Position numbers and translations under genes: made by a program. 64,000 nt of DNA from Enterobacter quasihormaechei (lineage in GTDB: Bacteria; Pseudomonadota; Gammaproteobacteria; Enterobacterales; Enterobacteriaceae): the NCBI RefSeq assembly GCF_004331385.1, contig NZ_SJON01000017.1, forward strand, positions 1-64,000, given 5' to 3'. Below the pieces are notes generated by a model. It had not been told where the DNA came from. It saw only the letters and a program-made list of their open reading frames with translations, and ran no database searches. Each line of letters begins with the position of its first letter. The first letter of the stretch is position 1. This document shows positions 18,727 through 28,154 of this stretch, in pieces.

Positions 18727-19146
18727 GTGGCTAACGACATCACGCTTCCCGCCTCGTTAAGCTCAGTCTCGCCGCTTGCGGCGTGGCTTGAACGTCAGAT
18801 GGCTTCGCTGTCCGTCAGCGATGACTGGCGCTTTGCGCTCGATCTCGCCGCCTGTGAAACGGCAACCAATATTATTCGCCATGCGTTACATGAGGACCCG
18901 GAACGTTGCTTCACCGTGGAGTTCATCGCTACCCGCTCGGGCGCGACGCTGCGTTTTACGGACGATGGCGATGCCTTTCCTGCTGAACGTCTCGCGGCGG
19001 GGCGTGAAGACGTGACGTTCGACGGCTGTCTTTTGGCTGAAAGCGGCAGAGGACTGAAACTCATTTTGCTGTATGCCGATAATTTCACGGTGGAAAACGT
19101 TGCAGGGAAAAATATTACCGTTCTGGAGAAGGCGATGGTCGGATAA
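18727..19146 (+). CDS. RsbW-like serine kinase / anti-sigma factor (GHKL ATPase)
   Basis: About 139 residues from GTG 18727; alternative TTG starts at 18721 and 18700 exist in frame, and I prefer the GTG because a weak GTGAG site lies 6 nt upstream. HATPase_c features: N-box 'ACETATNIIRHA', G1 box 'DDGDAF', G2 box 'ESGRGLKLI'. It should phosphorylate the STAS protein and, when free, bind an output partner. No cognate sigma factor of the sigma-B type lies nearby, so the output could be another protein, possibly in flagellar control or glycan synthesis. Last gene of the plus-strand operon. Confidence 0.85.
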   Translation: MANDITLPASLSSVSPLAAWLERQMASLSVSDDWRFALDLAACETATNIIRHALHEDPERCFTVEFIATRSGATLRFTDDGDAFPAERLAAGREDVTFDGCLLAESGRGLKLILLYADNFTVENVAGKNITVLEKAMVG

Positions 19147-19184
19147 TGTTTGACCGTGGAGAAGGTCTGGTGAGGGACAGAATG

Positions 19185-19206
19185 GGCGCAGTTAACAATC
19201 TGCGCC
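19185..19206. terminator. Hairpin between the RsbW-like gene and flhE
   Basis: Stem GGCGCAG / CTGCGCC with loop TTAACAAT in the 128-bp convergent spacer. There is no U-tract on either strand, so it may be a Rho-assisted end or a barrier between the glycan-switch operon and the flagellar block. Confidence 0.35.
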
Positions 19207-19274
19207 AGTATCGGACCGGCCGACGCGCTGTGGCGGGCAGGATGTCGGCATCGGTTACGCAGCCATAGAGGCGC

Positions 19275-19691
19275 TTACGGCGATCGCCCCTGATCGCGAT
19301 ACCTTATCGTGATTTCATTTTTCAGTATCGTCAGCGGCGGCGTCATTACGCCGCGCGCTACCGACTGATACTCAAAGCGAAAGGGGCCCGCGGCCGGAAA
19401 ACCTGCCGGCAACGGGATTTCACCCGCCAGTTCCCTGAGCATCAGGCAGCGCAGGCTGCTACAGACGCGAATGCGAAAGCCCGGCGGCGTGGGGCCGTCC
19501 GGCGTAATCTTCCACAGCAGGTGCGTCGGCGTCACCCCTTTTGGAAGGGGGGCGGCGGGCTGAACCGGGCGACTTTTCAGTACCTGCTTGCCGCGCGACA
19601 GCGTGCCGCCAAAACTATGGCTGCTCCATGAACCCTCAGCGGCAATCGCCGGTGGCGCAAGCAGCAGAGCAAGCAGGGCGGCTCTTATCAC
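19275..19691 (-). CDS. flhE: Flagellar protein FlhE
   Basis: 138 residues with a signal peptide (about 1-17, ending 'PPAIA'), exported to the periplasm; E. coli FlhE has 130. FlhE of Salmonella is a periplasmic protein linked to proper gating of the flagellar export channel. Beta-rich sequence ending 'NEITIRYRDQG' matches the family. Its ATG overlaps the flhA stop (ATGA). It marks the left end of the flagellar block. Its presence is a good sign that this locus is of enterobacterial peritrichous type, not the lateral type. Confidence 0.88.
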   Translation of the reverse strand: MIRAALLALLLAPPAIAAEGSWSSHSFGGTLSRGKQVLKSRPVQPAAPLPKGVTPTHLLWKITPDGPTPPGFRIRVCSSLRCLMLRELAGEIPLPAGFPAAGPFRFEYQSVARGVMTPPLTILKNEITIRYRDQGRSP

Positions 19692-21781
19692 GACTTACCT
19701 CCAATGAGATACGTCATGCGCACGTTGCGCTGAGTATTTATCTCCTGGCTGGAAAGCACTGCAAGCTGAGGGAAGATGCGGCGTAAATAGCGGGACAGCA
19801 TCAAACGCAGAGCCGGGTTTACCAGCAGAACCGGCGGTGCACCCAGCGCTTCCTGATGCTGCAACGCCTGCTCGGTCTGTTTCATTAGATTCTCGGCAAT
19901 TCCCGGCTCGATGGCGCTTCCGCTCTGGGTTGCCTGTACCAGCAGCTGTTCAAGTGACATATCAAGGCCGATTATCTGGATATCATCGTCGCCCGGGAAC
20001 CACTGCTGCGTAATCGCCCGGGAGAGGCGAGCGCGCACGCGGGCCGTCAGCTCGTCAGCGTCAGACTGAGGGGTGGCATACTCGGCCAGCGTGTCGATAA
20101 TGGTTCGCATATCGCGAATGGGCACGCGCTCGGAGAGCAAATTTTGCAGCACTTTGTGCAGCGTTGTCAGGCTGATTACCGCCGGGATCAAATCCTCTAC
20201 CAGCTTCGGTGACTGTTTGGTGAGCTGGTCGAGCAGCTGCTGCGCCTCCTGGCGACCGAAAAGTTCGTCCGTGTGGGTACTGATAAGGTGGTTCAGGTGC
20301 GTAGCGACAACGGAACACGGATCCACCACGGTATAGCCCAGCGTCTGCGCCAGCTCGCGGTGGACTTCATCGATCCAGAGGGCTGGAAGACCGAAGGTCG
20401 GTTCCTTACAGGGCGTGCCGGGCACTTCACCCTCTGCACAGCCAGGATCGATCGCCATCCAGCGATCGGGCTGGACCTCGCCTTTACCAATCGTCACCCC
20501 TTTTAGCAAAATACGATAGTGGGTCGGCGGCAGGTCAAGATTATCGCGAATATGAACCGCTGGCGGCAGAAAGCCCATCTGCTGCGCGAACTTCTTGCGA
20601 ATACCCCGTACGCGGGTTAACAGCTGACCCTGCTGCTCGTGATCGACCATAGGGATCAGTCGATAGCCAACCTCCAGCCCCAGTACATCTTCCATCTGCA
20701 CGTCAGACCATGTCGCTTCATTAACCTGCGCCACGTCGGCTTCAGCTCGGCTAGGGGCGGAGGGCGCTGCGCCCGTTTTTTTCGCCTTCCCTTCATGGCC
20801 CCGCAGCCACCAGGCAATGCCTAAAAGTGAGGACGTAAACAGTAAAAAGACCAGGTTGGGCATGCCCGGTATAAGCCCCAGCAGACCAATTACCGCCGCA
20901 GAGAGGGCCAGCACGCGGGGAGAGGTAAACAGCTGGCCGACCATCTGCTCGCCGACGTCCTGCTCGTTGACCACGCGCGTTACAACGACGCCTGCCGCGG
21001 TGGAGATCACCAGTCCCGGGATCTGCGCAACCAGGCCATCACCGATAGTCAGCAGGGTGTAGGCTTCTCCCGCTGCGCTGAGGGTCATATCATGCTGCAT
21101 TACGCCAATAATCAGGCCGCCGATAATGTTTATTGCCATGATCAGCAGGCCTGCGATGGCATCGCCACGTACAAATTTGCTCGCACCGTCCATGGAGCCG
21201 TAGAAATCGGCCTCCTGAGTCACCTCTTTTCGACGGCGTTTGGCCTCCTCCTCGCCGATCAGGCCGGCGTTCAGGTCGGCATCGATGGCCATTTGTTTAC
21301 CGGGCATACCGTCAAGGGTAAAGCGAGCGCCCACTTCTGCAATACGCCCGGCCCCCTTGGTGATAACCATAAAGTTAATAATTATCAGTATGATAAATAC
21401 GACAATGCCGATGGCAAAGTTGCCGCCTACCAGGAAGTGACCGAACGCTTCGATGACCTGGCCCGCGGCGTCCGCACCATTATGGCCATGCATCAGGATG
21501 ACGCGCGTTGAGGCCACGTTGAGCGCCAGGCGAAGCAGCGTTGAGAAGAGCAGTACCGTCGGGAAGGCGGAAAACTCCAGCGTATTCTGGGTAAACATGG
21601 CGACCAGAAGGATCATAATCGCCAGTACAATATTGAAGGTGAACAGCAAATCCAACACGAAGGTTGGCAGCGGCAGGATCATCATCGCAAGAATGGTCAT
21701 GATCAGGACTGGACCAGCCAGTACCTGCCACTGGGTCTCCTTCATGCCGGGCAAACGTAATTTGGTGGCGATATTAGCCAT
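19688..21781 (-). CDS. flhA: Flagellar export gate protein FlhA
   Basis: 697 residues (E. coli 692). Eight or so N-terminal membrane helices to about residue 325, including the FHIPEP family signature from Arg146 to Met164 ('RIAEVGARFTLDGMPGKQM'), then the cytosolic nonameric-ring domain that docks FliH/I/J and chaperone-substrate complexes. Start overlaps the flhB stop (ATG at 21781). Part of the minus-strand fliE-cheRBYZ-flhBAE transcript. Confidence 0.97.
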   Translation of the reverse strand: MANIATKLRLPGMKETQWQVLAGPVLIMTILAMMILPLPTFVLDLLFTFNIVLAIMILLVAMFTQNTLEFSAFPTVLLFSTLLRLALNVASTRVILMHGHNGADAAGQVIEAFGHFLVGGNFAIGIVVFIILIIINFMVITKGAGRIAEVGARFTLDGMPGKQMAIDADLNAGLIGEEEAKRRRKEVTQEADFYGSMDGASKFVRGDAIAGLLIMAINIIGGLIIGVMQHDMTLSAAGEAYTLLTIGDGLVAQIPGLVISTAAGVVVTRVVNEQDVGEQMVGQLFTSPRVLALSAAVIGLLGLIPGMPNLVFLLFTSSLLGIAWWLRGHEGKAKKTGAAPSAPSRAEADVAQVNEATWSDVQMEDVLGLEVGYRLIPMVDHEQQGQLLTRVRGIRKKFAQQMGFLPPAVHIRDNLDLPPTHYRILLKGVTIGKGEVQPDRWMAIDPGCAEGEVPGTPCKEPTFGLPALWIDEVHRELAQTLGYTVVDPCSVVATHLNHLISTHTDELFGRQEAQQLLDQLTKQSPKLVEDLIPAVISLTTLHKVLQNLLSERVPIRDMRTIIDTLAEYATPQSDADELTARVRARLSRAITQQWFPGDDDIQIIGLDMSLEQLLVQATQSGSAIEPGIAENLMKQTEQALQHQEALGAPPVLLVNPALRLMLSRYLRRIFPQLAVLSSQEINTQRNVRMTYLIGGKS

Positions 21782-22926
21782 TACTCTTTACTCTCTTGTG
21801 CAAAATCGAGCGCCGGAGGAACCGGCAAATCTTTAGGTTCTGTTGGGCGCAAGCCAACGCCTTTACGCCATCGGCGCAGGCTATATACCCAGGCCAGGAC
21901 TTCGGCAACAGCGTTATATAATTCACCGGGCACCGGCTGACCCGGCTCGCAGTGCCGGTAAAGCGCGCGCGCCAGCGGTGGCGCTTCCAGCATCGGAACC
22001 CGATTTTCTTCAGCCAACTCGCGGATGCGCAGGGCAATAAGGCCACTGCCGCTTGCGACGACGACCGGCGCGCCCATGGTGCCTTCCTGATACTTCAGCG
22101 CCACGGAATAGTGGGTCGGGTTGTTGACGACCACATCGGCGGCGGGCACCTCGGCCATCATGCGGCTTTGTGCCATCTGGCGCTGAATCTGCCTGACGCG
22201 ACCCTTAATGTGCGGGTCACCCTCCTGGTTTTTGAATTCATCCTTTATTTCCTGGCGGCTCATTCTCAGCTTCTTAAAGTTGCTCCAGAGCTGATAAATC
22301 ACGTCGAAGGCCACCATGGGGATCAGTGACAAAATCACGTACAGCATGCAGCCAATCAGCAGTTTGCTGATATCGGTTAGCGCGCCGCCCAGCGGTTCAT
22401 ACATTAAATTGATGAACCTGCTCTTATTGAGCATTAAAAACAGTCCTCCCCCGGTGGCGGCCAACAGCACCTTGAGGATACTTTTGATCATCTCTGATAC
22501 CATTTGGGCAGAGAAAAGGCGCTTAATGCCGGTAACGGGATTCAGTTTTTTGAGGTTAACCTTTAGCGCCTTACTGCTTGCGTTCAGGCCGCCGATAATC
22601 GACGGTGCCGTTATTGCGGTCACGTACAGCCCACCGGCGAAGGGCAGAATAGCGAGAAAGGCCATGCTCAACAGCGAGGCGGCACGATGTAACATATTCT
22701 GCGGGTCGCGGATCAGCAGCCGATCAAAGGTCAGCCCGTTGTGCAGAATAGTTTCAAGCTGCGTCGCCAGATGACTACCTGCGCCGACGATAAGCCCCCA
22801 GCCCACCAGAAGCATGGCAAGGGTGGTCAGCTCGCGCGAACGCGGAACCTGGCCTTCCTCCCGTGCTTTCTGTTTTCGGTGGGGTGTGGGGTCTTCTGTT
22901 TTGTCGCTTTCGCTCTCTTCAGACAT
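21781..22926 (-). CDS. flhB: Flagellar export specificity switch protein FlhB
   Basis: 381 residues (E. coli 382). Four membrane helices follow a charged N-terminus ('SDKTEDPTPHRKQKAREEG'), then a cytosolic domain with the autocleavage motif Asn269-Pro-Thr-His272, at the same numbering as E. coli. Cleavage there lets the export gate switch from rod/hook to filament substrates with FliK. Located 18 bp after cheZ and overlapping flhA by a base. Confidence 0.97.
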   Translation of the reverse strand: MSEESESDKTEDPTPHRKQKAREEGQVPRSRELTTLAMLLVGWGLIVGAGSHLATQLETILHNGLTFDRLLIRDPQNMLHRAASLLSMAFLAILPFAGGLYVTAITAPSIIGGLNASSKALKVNLKKLNPVTGIKRLFSAQMVSEMIKSILKVLLAATGGGLFLMLNKSRFINLMYEPLGGALTDISKLLIGCMLYVILSLIPMVAFDVIYQLWSNFKKLRMSRQEIKDEFKNQEGDPHIKGRVRQIQRQMAQSRMMAEVPAADVVVNNPTHYSVALKYQEGTMGAPVVVASGSGLIALRIRELAEENRVPMLEAPPLARALYRHCEPGQPVPGELYNAVAEVLAWVYSLRRWRKGVGLRPTEPKDLPVPPALDFAQESKE

Positions 22927-22944
22927 AGTGTTAGCCTGGGGTCA

Positions 22945-23595
22945 TCAAAAGCCCAGCGACTCCAGCAGGTCATCCACCTGTTCCTGCGAGGCGACAATCC
23001 CGGCGACGCTGGTATCAATCTGCGGGCCGTTCTTGAGATGGGCGTCACCGCTCTGTTCGATACCCGCGTCACGCTCGCGCATGTTTTCAACCAGCACGCT
23101 GATGAGCTCGGTCTCGACGGTCTGGATCACCTGCATCAGGCTTTGCAGCACCTGACCGGTGAGATCCTGGAAGTCTTGCGCCATCATTATTTCGGTGAGC
23201 TGTTGGTTGGTTTGCTGCGCGGTGGCCGGCACGTCCAGCAGAAAGGTACGTGTCTCTTTTACCAGTTCGCGCGCCTCGTCAAGCGGCTGTGGCGCTTCAA
23301 ACCAGGCGTCCCACCGTTCAGTAAGCTTACCGGCATTTTCACCTAATTTTTCCTGGAGCGGTCGTGCCACCTCGACGGCCGTCAGCGCGCGATCGGCGGC
23401 CTGAGACGTTTTGCCCACAACGTAGTTAAGACGGTCGCGCGTATTGGGAAACGCGTCCGCGACTTCTTTAATGGCCTGCTCCAGGCCAAGATTTGCCATA
23501 CTGTCGCGCAGCAGCCGGGTTAATTGACCGATACGCAAAAAGAGATCCTTCGGCGGTTCCGCGATCTCGCCAGGCTGAGTGGTCATAGTATTCAC
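22945..23595 (-). CDS. cheZ: CheY-P phosphatase CheZ
   Basis: 216 residues (E. coli 214), mostly helical, forming the long four-helix bundle dimer. The active-site segment 'QDFQDLTGQ' (140-148) supplies Asp144 and Gln148, and the C-terminal '[12 protein letters not shown]' is the CheY-binding peptide. Dephosphorylates CheY-P to end tumbling signals. Start overlaps the cheY stop (ATGA). CheZ is confined to beta/gammaproteobacteria and supports an enteric-type chemotaxis pathway. Confidence 0.96.
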   Translation of the reverse strand: MNTMTTQPGEIAEPPKDLFLRIGQLTRLLRDSMANLGLEQAIKEVADAFPNTRDRLNYVVGKTSQAADRALTAVEVARPLQEKLGENAGKLTERWDAWFEAPQPLDEARELVKETRTFLLDVPATAQQTNQQLTEIMMAQDFQDLTGQVLQSLMQVIQTVETELISVLVENMRERDAGIEQSGDAHLKNGPQIDTSVAGIVASQEQVDDLLESLGF

Positions 23596-23978
23596 CCGAG
23601 TTTTTCAAAAATTTTGCCAAGCTTTTCTTCAAGCGTGGCGGCAGTAAACGGTTTAACGATGTAACCGTTGGCACCCGCCTGCGCGGCGGCGATAATGTTT
23701 TCCCGCTTTGCTTCCGCTGTGACCATCAGTACCGGCAGCTTTGCCATCGCCGGATCGAGGCGAATGGTTTTCAGCAGCTCAAGGCCATCAAGGTTAGGCA
23801 TATTCCAGTCGCTCACCACGAAATCAAACTCACCGGCGCGCAGCTTGTTCAGCGCGTCCTGACCATCTTCCGCTTCTTCAATATTTGAATAACCCAGATC
23901 CTGAAGCAGGTTACGTACGATACGTCTCATGGTGGCAAAATCGTCCACCACCAAAAAACGCAGGTTTTTATCCGACAT
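23592..23978 (-). CDS. cheY: Chemotaxis response regulator CheY
   Basis: 128 residues from ATG 23978, chosen because AGGAGA lies 6 nt upstream and the protein then aligns end to end with E. coli CheY (129). Receiver features: Asp12-Asp13, phospho-acceptor Asp57 ('SDWNMP'), Thr in 'MVTAEA' and Lys in 'YIVKPF'. CheY-P binds FliM/FliN to switch the motor to clockwise. Its 5' end overlaps the 3' end of cheB by 11 bp. Confidence 0.97.
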   Translation of the reverse strand: MSDKNLRFLVVDDFATMRRIVRNLLQDLGYSNIEEAEDGQDALNKLRAGEFDFVVSDWNMPNLDGLELLKTIRLDPAMAKLPVLMVTAEAKRENIIAAAQAGANGYIVKPFTAATLEEKLGKIFEKLG

Positions 23979-25029
23979 GTGTGTTCTCTCCTGAACGTCG
24001 TGGTTTATGGCTGAAACTCTCCAGCAGTCGCTGGCTAATTTTATTGAGATCGACAATCTCCCGGGCGGCACCAAGGGCTATCGCTTCGCGAGGCATACCG
24101 AATACCACGCAGCTCGCTTCGCTCTGGGCGAGGGTAAACGCGCCCGCTTCGCGCAACGCCAGCAACCCGCGCGCACCGTCGGCTCCCATTCCGGTCAGGA
24201 TGGCGGCGCTGGCATGTGCGCCCACCAGCTGGGCAACGGAGTTAAACAGAACGTCTACAGACGGGCGATGACGGTTGACGGGGGGCGCGTTGGTCAACCT
24301 GACGGCGTACCCTTTTCCGTGACGGACGATCTCCATATGCTTGTCGCCGGGGGCAATCAAGGCCGTACCCGGAAGGACCGGTTCGCCGTCATCCGCTTCA
24401 TGCACCTTTATCTGGCAAAGTGAATCAAGACGCTGGGCGAACGAGCGGGTAAATCCGGCGGGCATATGCTGGGCGATGAGGATGCCGGGGACGCTGGACG
24501 GCAGCGGCGTTAATACCTGGCGGAGCGCCTCCGTCCCGCCGGTCGAGGAGCCAATCGCCATAATGCTTTGCGGGTCCACGGTAATGCCCCGCAGTATCGG
24601 CGCGGCCGCTTCAGCCTGACGCCCCAGTTTTGCCTTCGCGGCAATACGGATCTTCTCTGCAACCTGCACACCCCACAGTTCCAGATTTCCGGCGATACGC
24701 TGATCGGGTTTGGCAAGAAAATCGACGGCGCCGTGTTCCAGCGCGGCCATTGTCGCCTTCGAACCTCGGGTGGTCATCGAGGAGATCATCACCACCGGCA
24801 TGGGACGCAGGCGCATCAAACGGGAGAGAAACTCAAGCCCGTCCATTTTCGGCATGTCGATATCCAGCGTCAGCACGTCGGGGTTGAGCTGCTTAATCAT
24901 CTCGCGTGCGATCAGCGGATCTGGCGCGGTGCCGACCATCTCCATATCTGGCTGTTGATTGATCACTGCGCTCAGGATGTTGCGCATAAGCGCAGAATCA
25001 TCAACTGTCAGCACCCGTATCCGTTTCAC
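23968..25029 (-). CDS. cheB: Chemoreceptor glutamate methylesterase CheB
   Basis: 353 residues from a GTG that overlaps the cheR stop (GTGA). N-terminal receiver domain with Asp10-Asp11 and phospho-acceptor Asp56 ('LDIDMP'), then the CheB esterase/deamidase domain with the Ser-His-Asp triad in '[10 protein letters not shown]', 'AQHMP' and 'TGMGADG'. Works against CheR to adapt receptors. Length matches the family (E. coli 349). The product of the single receptor gene at 54922 is its in-locus substrate. Confidence 0.97.
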   Translation of the reverse strand: MKRIRVLTVDDSALMRNILSAVINQQPDMEMVGTAPDPLIAREMIKQLNPDVLTLDIDMPKMDGLEFLSRLMRLRPMPVVMISSMTTRGSKATMAALEHGAVDFLAKPDQRIAGNLELWGVQVAEKIRIAAKAKLGRQAEAAAPILRGITVDPQSIMAIGSSTGGTEALRQVLTPLPSSVPGILIAQHMPAGFTRSFAQRLDSLCQIKVHEADDGEPVLPGTALIAPGDKHMEIVRHGKGYAVRLTNAPPVNRHRPSVDVLFNSVAQLVGAHASAAILTGMGADGARGLLALREAGAFTLAQSEASCVVFGMPREAIALGAAREIVDLNKISQRLLESFSHKPRRSGENTHVG

Positions 25030-25880
25030 CGTAAGGCCTCCGTAAGCTCATACACCGACTGGCCGCGAAGCCTGAGTGGGATGTGCGGATGGTTAAAATG
25101 TTCAGAGTGACCAACAAACAGCAGGCCGTCTGGCTTCAGCATGCGGGCAAAGCGCTCAAGCAGACGCTTCTGCGTCGGCGCATCGAAATAGATCATCACG
25201 TTGCGGCAAAAGATGGCGTCAAACGGTCCGGGCAGCGGCCAGTTATTGTCCAGCAAGTTGAGTCGCTGATAGTGAATAGCGGCCAGCAGTTCTGGCTTTA
25301 CCTTCACCCGATCGCTGTTTTCACCCGAGCCGCGCAAAAAATAGTGGCGTTTTTGCACCAGGGTCAGCGAATGCAGGTCGGACAAGCGGTAGACCCCTGC
25401 CTCCGCTTTGGCCAAAACCTCGGTATCAATGTCAGAGGCCCAGACGCGTGGCCCTCCCGTCGCGCTACCCAGGGCCTCGTCCAGCGTCATGGCGATGGAG
25501 CAAGGTTCTTCCCCGGTAGAAGCAGCAGTACACCAGACGCGGTAGCCGTTGGGCCGCTGGCGGGCGTGTTCTGCGAGCACCGGGAAATGGTAGCTTTCGC
25601 GAAAGAAAGAGGTCAGATTGGTTGTCAGCGCGTTGACAAAGTTCTGCCATTCCGGATGCTCGCTGTGGGATTCCAGAATGCTGATGTACTCAAGAAATGT
25701 GTCAATCCCCAGCGCCCGTAGCCGCCGTGATAAACGATTAAAAATCATCTCTCGTTTTTGTGCGTTGACCACAATCCCGGCGCGGCGATAGATCAGTTGC
25801 CCGATACGCTGTAATTCAGAATCGGATAACGTAAATTTATTTTGCGATAAGCGCACGGGAATGTCTTTAAATTCACTCAT
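25026..25880 (-). CDS. cheR: Chemoreceptor methyltransferase CheR
   Basis: 284 residues (E. coli 286). N-terminal helical CheR_N domain with '[14 protein letters not shown]'-type receptor-binding basic stretch, then the SAM-dependent methyltransferase domain ('[17 protein letters not shown]', '[11 protein letters not shown]', '[12 protein letters not shown]'). Methylates glutamates on chemoreceptors and docks on their C-terminal pentapeptide, a version of which (QWETF) ends the receptor encoded in this locus. Lies 15 bp after fliE, an unusual operon fusion since E. coli places tar/tap upstream of cheR. Confidence 0.96.
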   Translation of the reverse strand: MSEFKDIPVRLSQNKFTLSDSELQRIGQLIYRRAGIVVNAQKREMIFNRLSRRLRALGIDTFLEYISILESHSEHPEWQNFVNALTTNLTSFFRESYHFPVLAEHARQRPNGYRVWCTAASTGEEPCSIAMTLDEALGSATGGPRVWASDIDTEVLAKAEAGVYRLSDLHSLTLVQKRHYFLRGSGENSDRVKVKPELLAAIHYQRLNLLDNNWPLPGPFDAIFCRNVMIYFDAPTQKRLLERFARMLKPDGLLFVGHSEHFNHPHIPLRLRGQSVYELTEALR

Positions 25881-25895
25881 AGAAAGAGAAATGCC

Positions 25896-26219
25896 TTATA
25901 CCGGGGTATTCATGATTTCCTGGTAGGCACTGAGCATTTTATTGCGCGCTTGCACACCGAAGCTAAAAGAAATGGAGGATTTCTGCATTGCCAGCATTAC
26001 GTCATTTAATCCAATATCGCTACTGCCGGACATCCACTGCTGCGTCATTTCTTTCGCGTTAACCTGAGTTTCATTAATTTCGTTGATGCTGTTAAATAAA
26101 ATGTCAGAGAACGACGGCGTGTTTTTCAGCGCGGCAGGCTGGTTTCGGCTCATGCCGGCGATTTGCTGTGACTGAGCGTTAATTTGATCGAGTACGCCAC
26201 GCATTAATGTTGCTGACAT
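25896..26219 (-). CDS. fliE: Flagellar hook-basal body complex protein FliE
   Basis: 107 residues (E. coli 104), the MS-ring/rod junction protein and an early export substrate. The C-terminal 'DIGLNDVMLAMQKSSISFSFGVQARNKMLSAYQEIMNTPV' block is strongly family-typical (viewed in segments). Divergent from fliF across a 264-bp spacer, as in E. coli, but here it leads directly into cheR-cheB-cheY-cheZ-flhBA-flhE on the same strand, so it probably heads that eight-gene transcript. Confidence 0.93.
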   Translation of the reverse strand: MSATLMRGVLDQINAQSQQIAGMSRNQPAALKNTPSFSDILFNSINEINETQVNAKEMTQQWMSGSSDIGLNDVMLAMQKSSISFSFGVQARNKMLSAYQEIMNTPV

Positions 26220-26483
26220 TGATGACTTCCTGAATTAATAAGGGAAAAGCACACATTTATTACCTATCTTTTAAACGTTGGTAGTTTAACACGTAGGCAA
26301 AATGGCCATAAAATCCAATAAGCGAACATTACTTTAAGCTTATTTATCCTTAAAAAATCGGCCTTTCAGACGATAATGCCCGCCTGAAAATTTCTCTTAA
26401 TTTGAAATCGTCGTTATCAGCCCTGCGATATCACAGGCGCTGACGCGCATTATTGTGCGTGCTATTTCTTACAGGATCACGGC
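26220..26483. promoter_or_regulatory. fliE/fliF divergent control region
   Basis: AT-rich 264-bp spacer that must hold class 2 promoters for both the fliE-che-flhBAE and fliF-R operons and, by analogy with E. coli, FlhDC-binding sites; I could not identify the boxes with confidence. A 7-bp hairpin (ACGCGCA/TGTGCGT, loop TTAT) lies at 26443-26460, just before the fliF ribosome-binding site (AGGA at 26473). Confidence 0.45.
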
Positions 26484-28154
26484 ATGAGTGCCACATTAAA
26501 TGATTTAACGAATAATCCGGCTGACCGAATTAAATCGGCTCTGTCATGGCTTCGCGCCAGCCCGAAGCTATCGCTGGTCATTTGCGCCGCGGCTGCCGTA
26601 TCGGTATTAATTGCGCTTATGTTCTGGGCAAAAGAGCCAGGCTATCGCGTGTTGTTTAGCAATATCAGTGATGAGGACGGCGGGGCCATCGTTGCCCAGC
26701 TGTCGCAAATGAATGTCCCTTACCGCATCGACGCGCCGGGCGGCGCTATTCTGGTTCCGGAAGGGCAGGTCCATGAAGTGCGCATGAAGCTGGCCCAGCA
26801 GGGGCTGCCAAAAGGTGGCTCCGTCGGGTTTGAACTGCTGGATAAGGAAAAGTTTGGTATTAGCCAGTTTAGCGAACAGGTTAACTATCAGCGAGCGCTT
26901 GAGGGAGAGCTGGCGCGCACCATTGAAAACCTGGGTCCGATCAGAACGGCGCGCGTTCACCTTGCCACACCCAAGCAGACGATGTTTGTGCGTGAGCAAA
27001 AACAGCCAACGGCTTCCGTCACCGTTAACCTGATCCAGGGACGTACCCTGGATGAAGGGCAGGTCATTGCCATTACCCATCTGATCTCCAGCGCCGTGAC
27101 GGGGCTGACGGCAGAAAATGTCACTATCGTCGATCAGCGGGGCGAGCTGCTGACCCAAAACGGTCTGCGTGGCCTGCAAACGTCGCAGCTGAAGTACACC
27201 AGTGAAATCGAAAATGATTACCAGCAGCGCATCCAGCGGATCCTGGCGCCGCTGGTGGGCAGCAAAAATATTCGCGCCCAGGTCACGGCGCAGATTGATT
27301 TTACCCAGCAGGAGCAGACGCAGGAGCAATATCAGCCCAACGCCGATCCGCAAAAAATGGTGATTCGAAGCCGCCAGACGAGCCAGTCCGAGCAGGGTAA
27401 CGGACGCGGCAACGGTGGCGTACCGGGTGCGCTGACTAATCAGCCGCCAGCACCTGCCACTGCGCCACTTACGCAGCCGCTTGACAAGCCTGCCGCTCAG
27501 ACCAATACCGCAGGCACCGGAAATGACCGTTCACAGCCCTACAACAATCACAACGATGAGACCACCAACTTTGAGGTCGATCGCACGCTAACCCATATCA
27601 AAAATGCTATGGGACGCATCGATCGTCTTTCAGTCGCGGTGGTGATAAACCACCTGCCGCAAGGCGCTGAGGGGAAGCCGGGTCCGCTGAGTGAGGCTGA
27701 GCTGAACCGTATTAATGCTCTGGTAAAGGAGGCTGTCGGCTATACGGCTTCACGCGGAGACAGCGTCAATATCCTGAACTCGCCGTTTAACGGGGTTGAG
27801 GAAGAGGAGCTCCCGCCATTCTGGAAGCAGGACACGTTTTATCAGTTGATGATGGCGATTGCGCGTTATCTGGTTATTGCGATTATCGCCTGGATCATGT
27901 GGCGTAAGCTCGTTCATCCGGCCTGGATCCGCCATCAGGAAACCAGCCTGCGCCGCATGGAAATGGAAAAAGAGGCGCGTCAGGAAGAGCTGGCCGCCCG
28001 CAAGAAAGCGTCCGAGAAGGATGCGCGTGACCGCGCTCAGCAGCGCGTGGATACGGAACTTAACAGTCAGCAGCTACGGGAACTGGCGGAACAAGAGCCG
28101 CGGGTTATTGCGCTGGTTATTCGTCAGTGGATGAATCAGGAGCTCAAATCATGA
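26484..28154 (+). CDS. fliF: Flagellar MS-ring protein FliF
   Basis: 556 residues (E. coli 552). First membrane helix about 29-48, periplasmic ring-building motifs ('[17 protein letters not shown]', '[32 protein letters not shown]'), a Gln/Asn/Pro-rich loop about 290-360, second helix about 457-477 and the cytosolic tail that binds FliG. First gene of fliFGHIJK; its stop overlaps the fliG start (ATGA). Confidence 0.97.
   Translation: MSATLNDLTNNPADRIKSALSWLRASPKLSLVICAAAAVSVLIALMFWAKEPGYRVLFSNISDEDGGAIVAQLSQMNVPYRIDAPGGAILVPEGQVHEVRMKLAQQGLPKGGSVGFELLDKEKFGISQFSEQVNYQRALEGELARTIENLGPIRTARVHLATPKQTMFVREQKQPTASVTVNLIQGRTLDEGQVIAITHLISSAVTGLTAENVTIVDQRGELLTQNGLRGLQTSQLKYTSEIENDYQQRIQRILAPLVGSKNIRAQVTAQIDFTQQEQTQEQYQPNADPQKMVIRSRQTSQSEQGNGRGNGGVPGALTNQPPAPATAPLTQPLDKPAAQTNTAGTGNDRSQPYNNHNDETTNFEVDRTLTHIKNAMGRIDRLSVAVVINHLPQGAEGKPGPLSEAELNRINALVKEAVGYTASRGDSVNILNSPFNGVEEEELPPFWKQDTFYQLMMAIARYLVIAIIAWIMWRKLVHPAWIRHQETSLRRMEMEKEARQEELAARKKASEKDARDRAQQRVDTELNSQQLRELAEQEPRVIALVIRQWMNQELKS

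Noticed and set aside
25083-25721. 212-codon frame antisense to cheR
   Set aside because: Mirror of cheR third-position bias; no domain or start signal.
26607-27353. 248-codon open frame antisense to fliF
   Set aside because: Lies wholly within the conserved fliF gene and shows no recognisable protein pattern.
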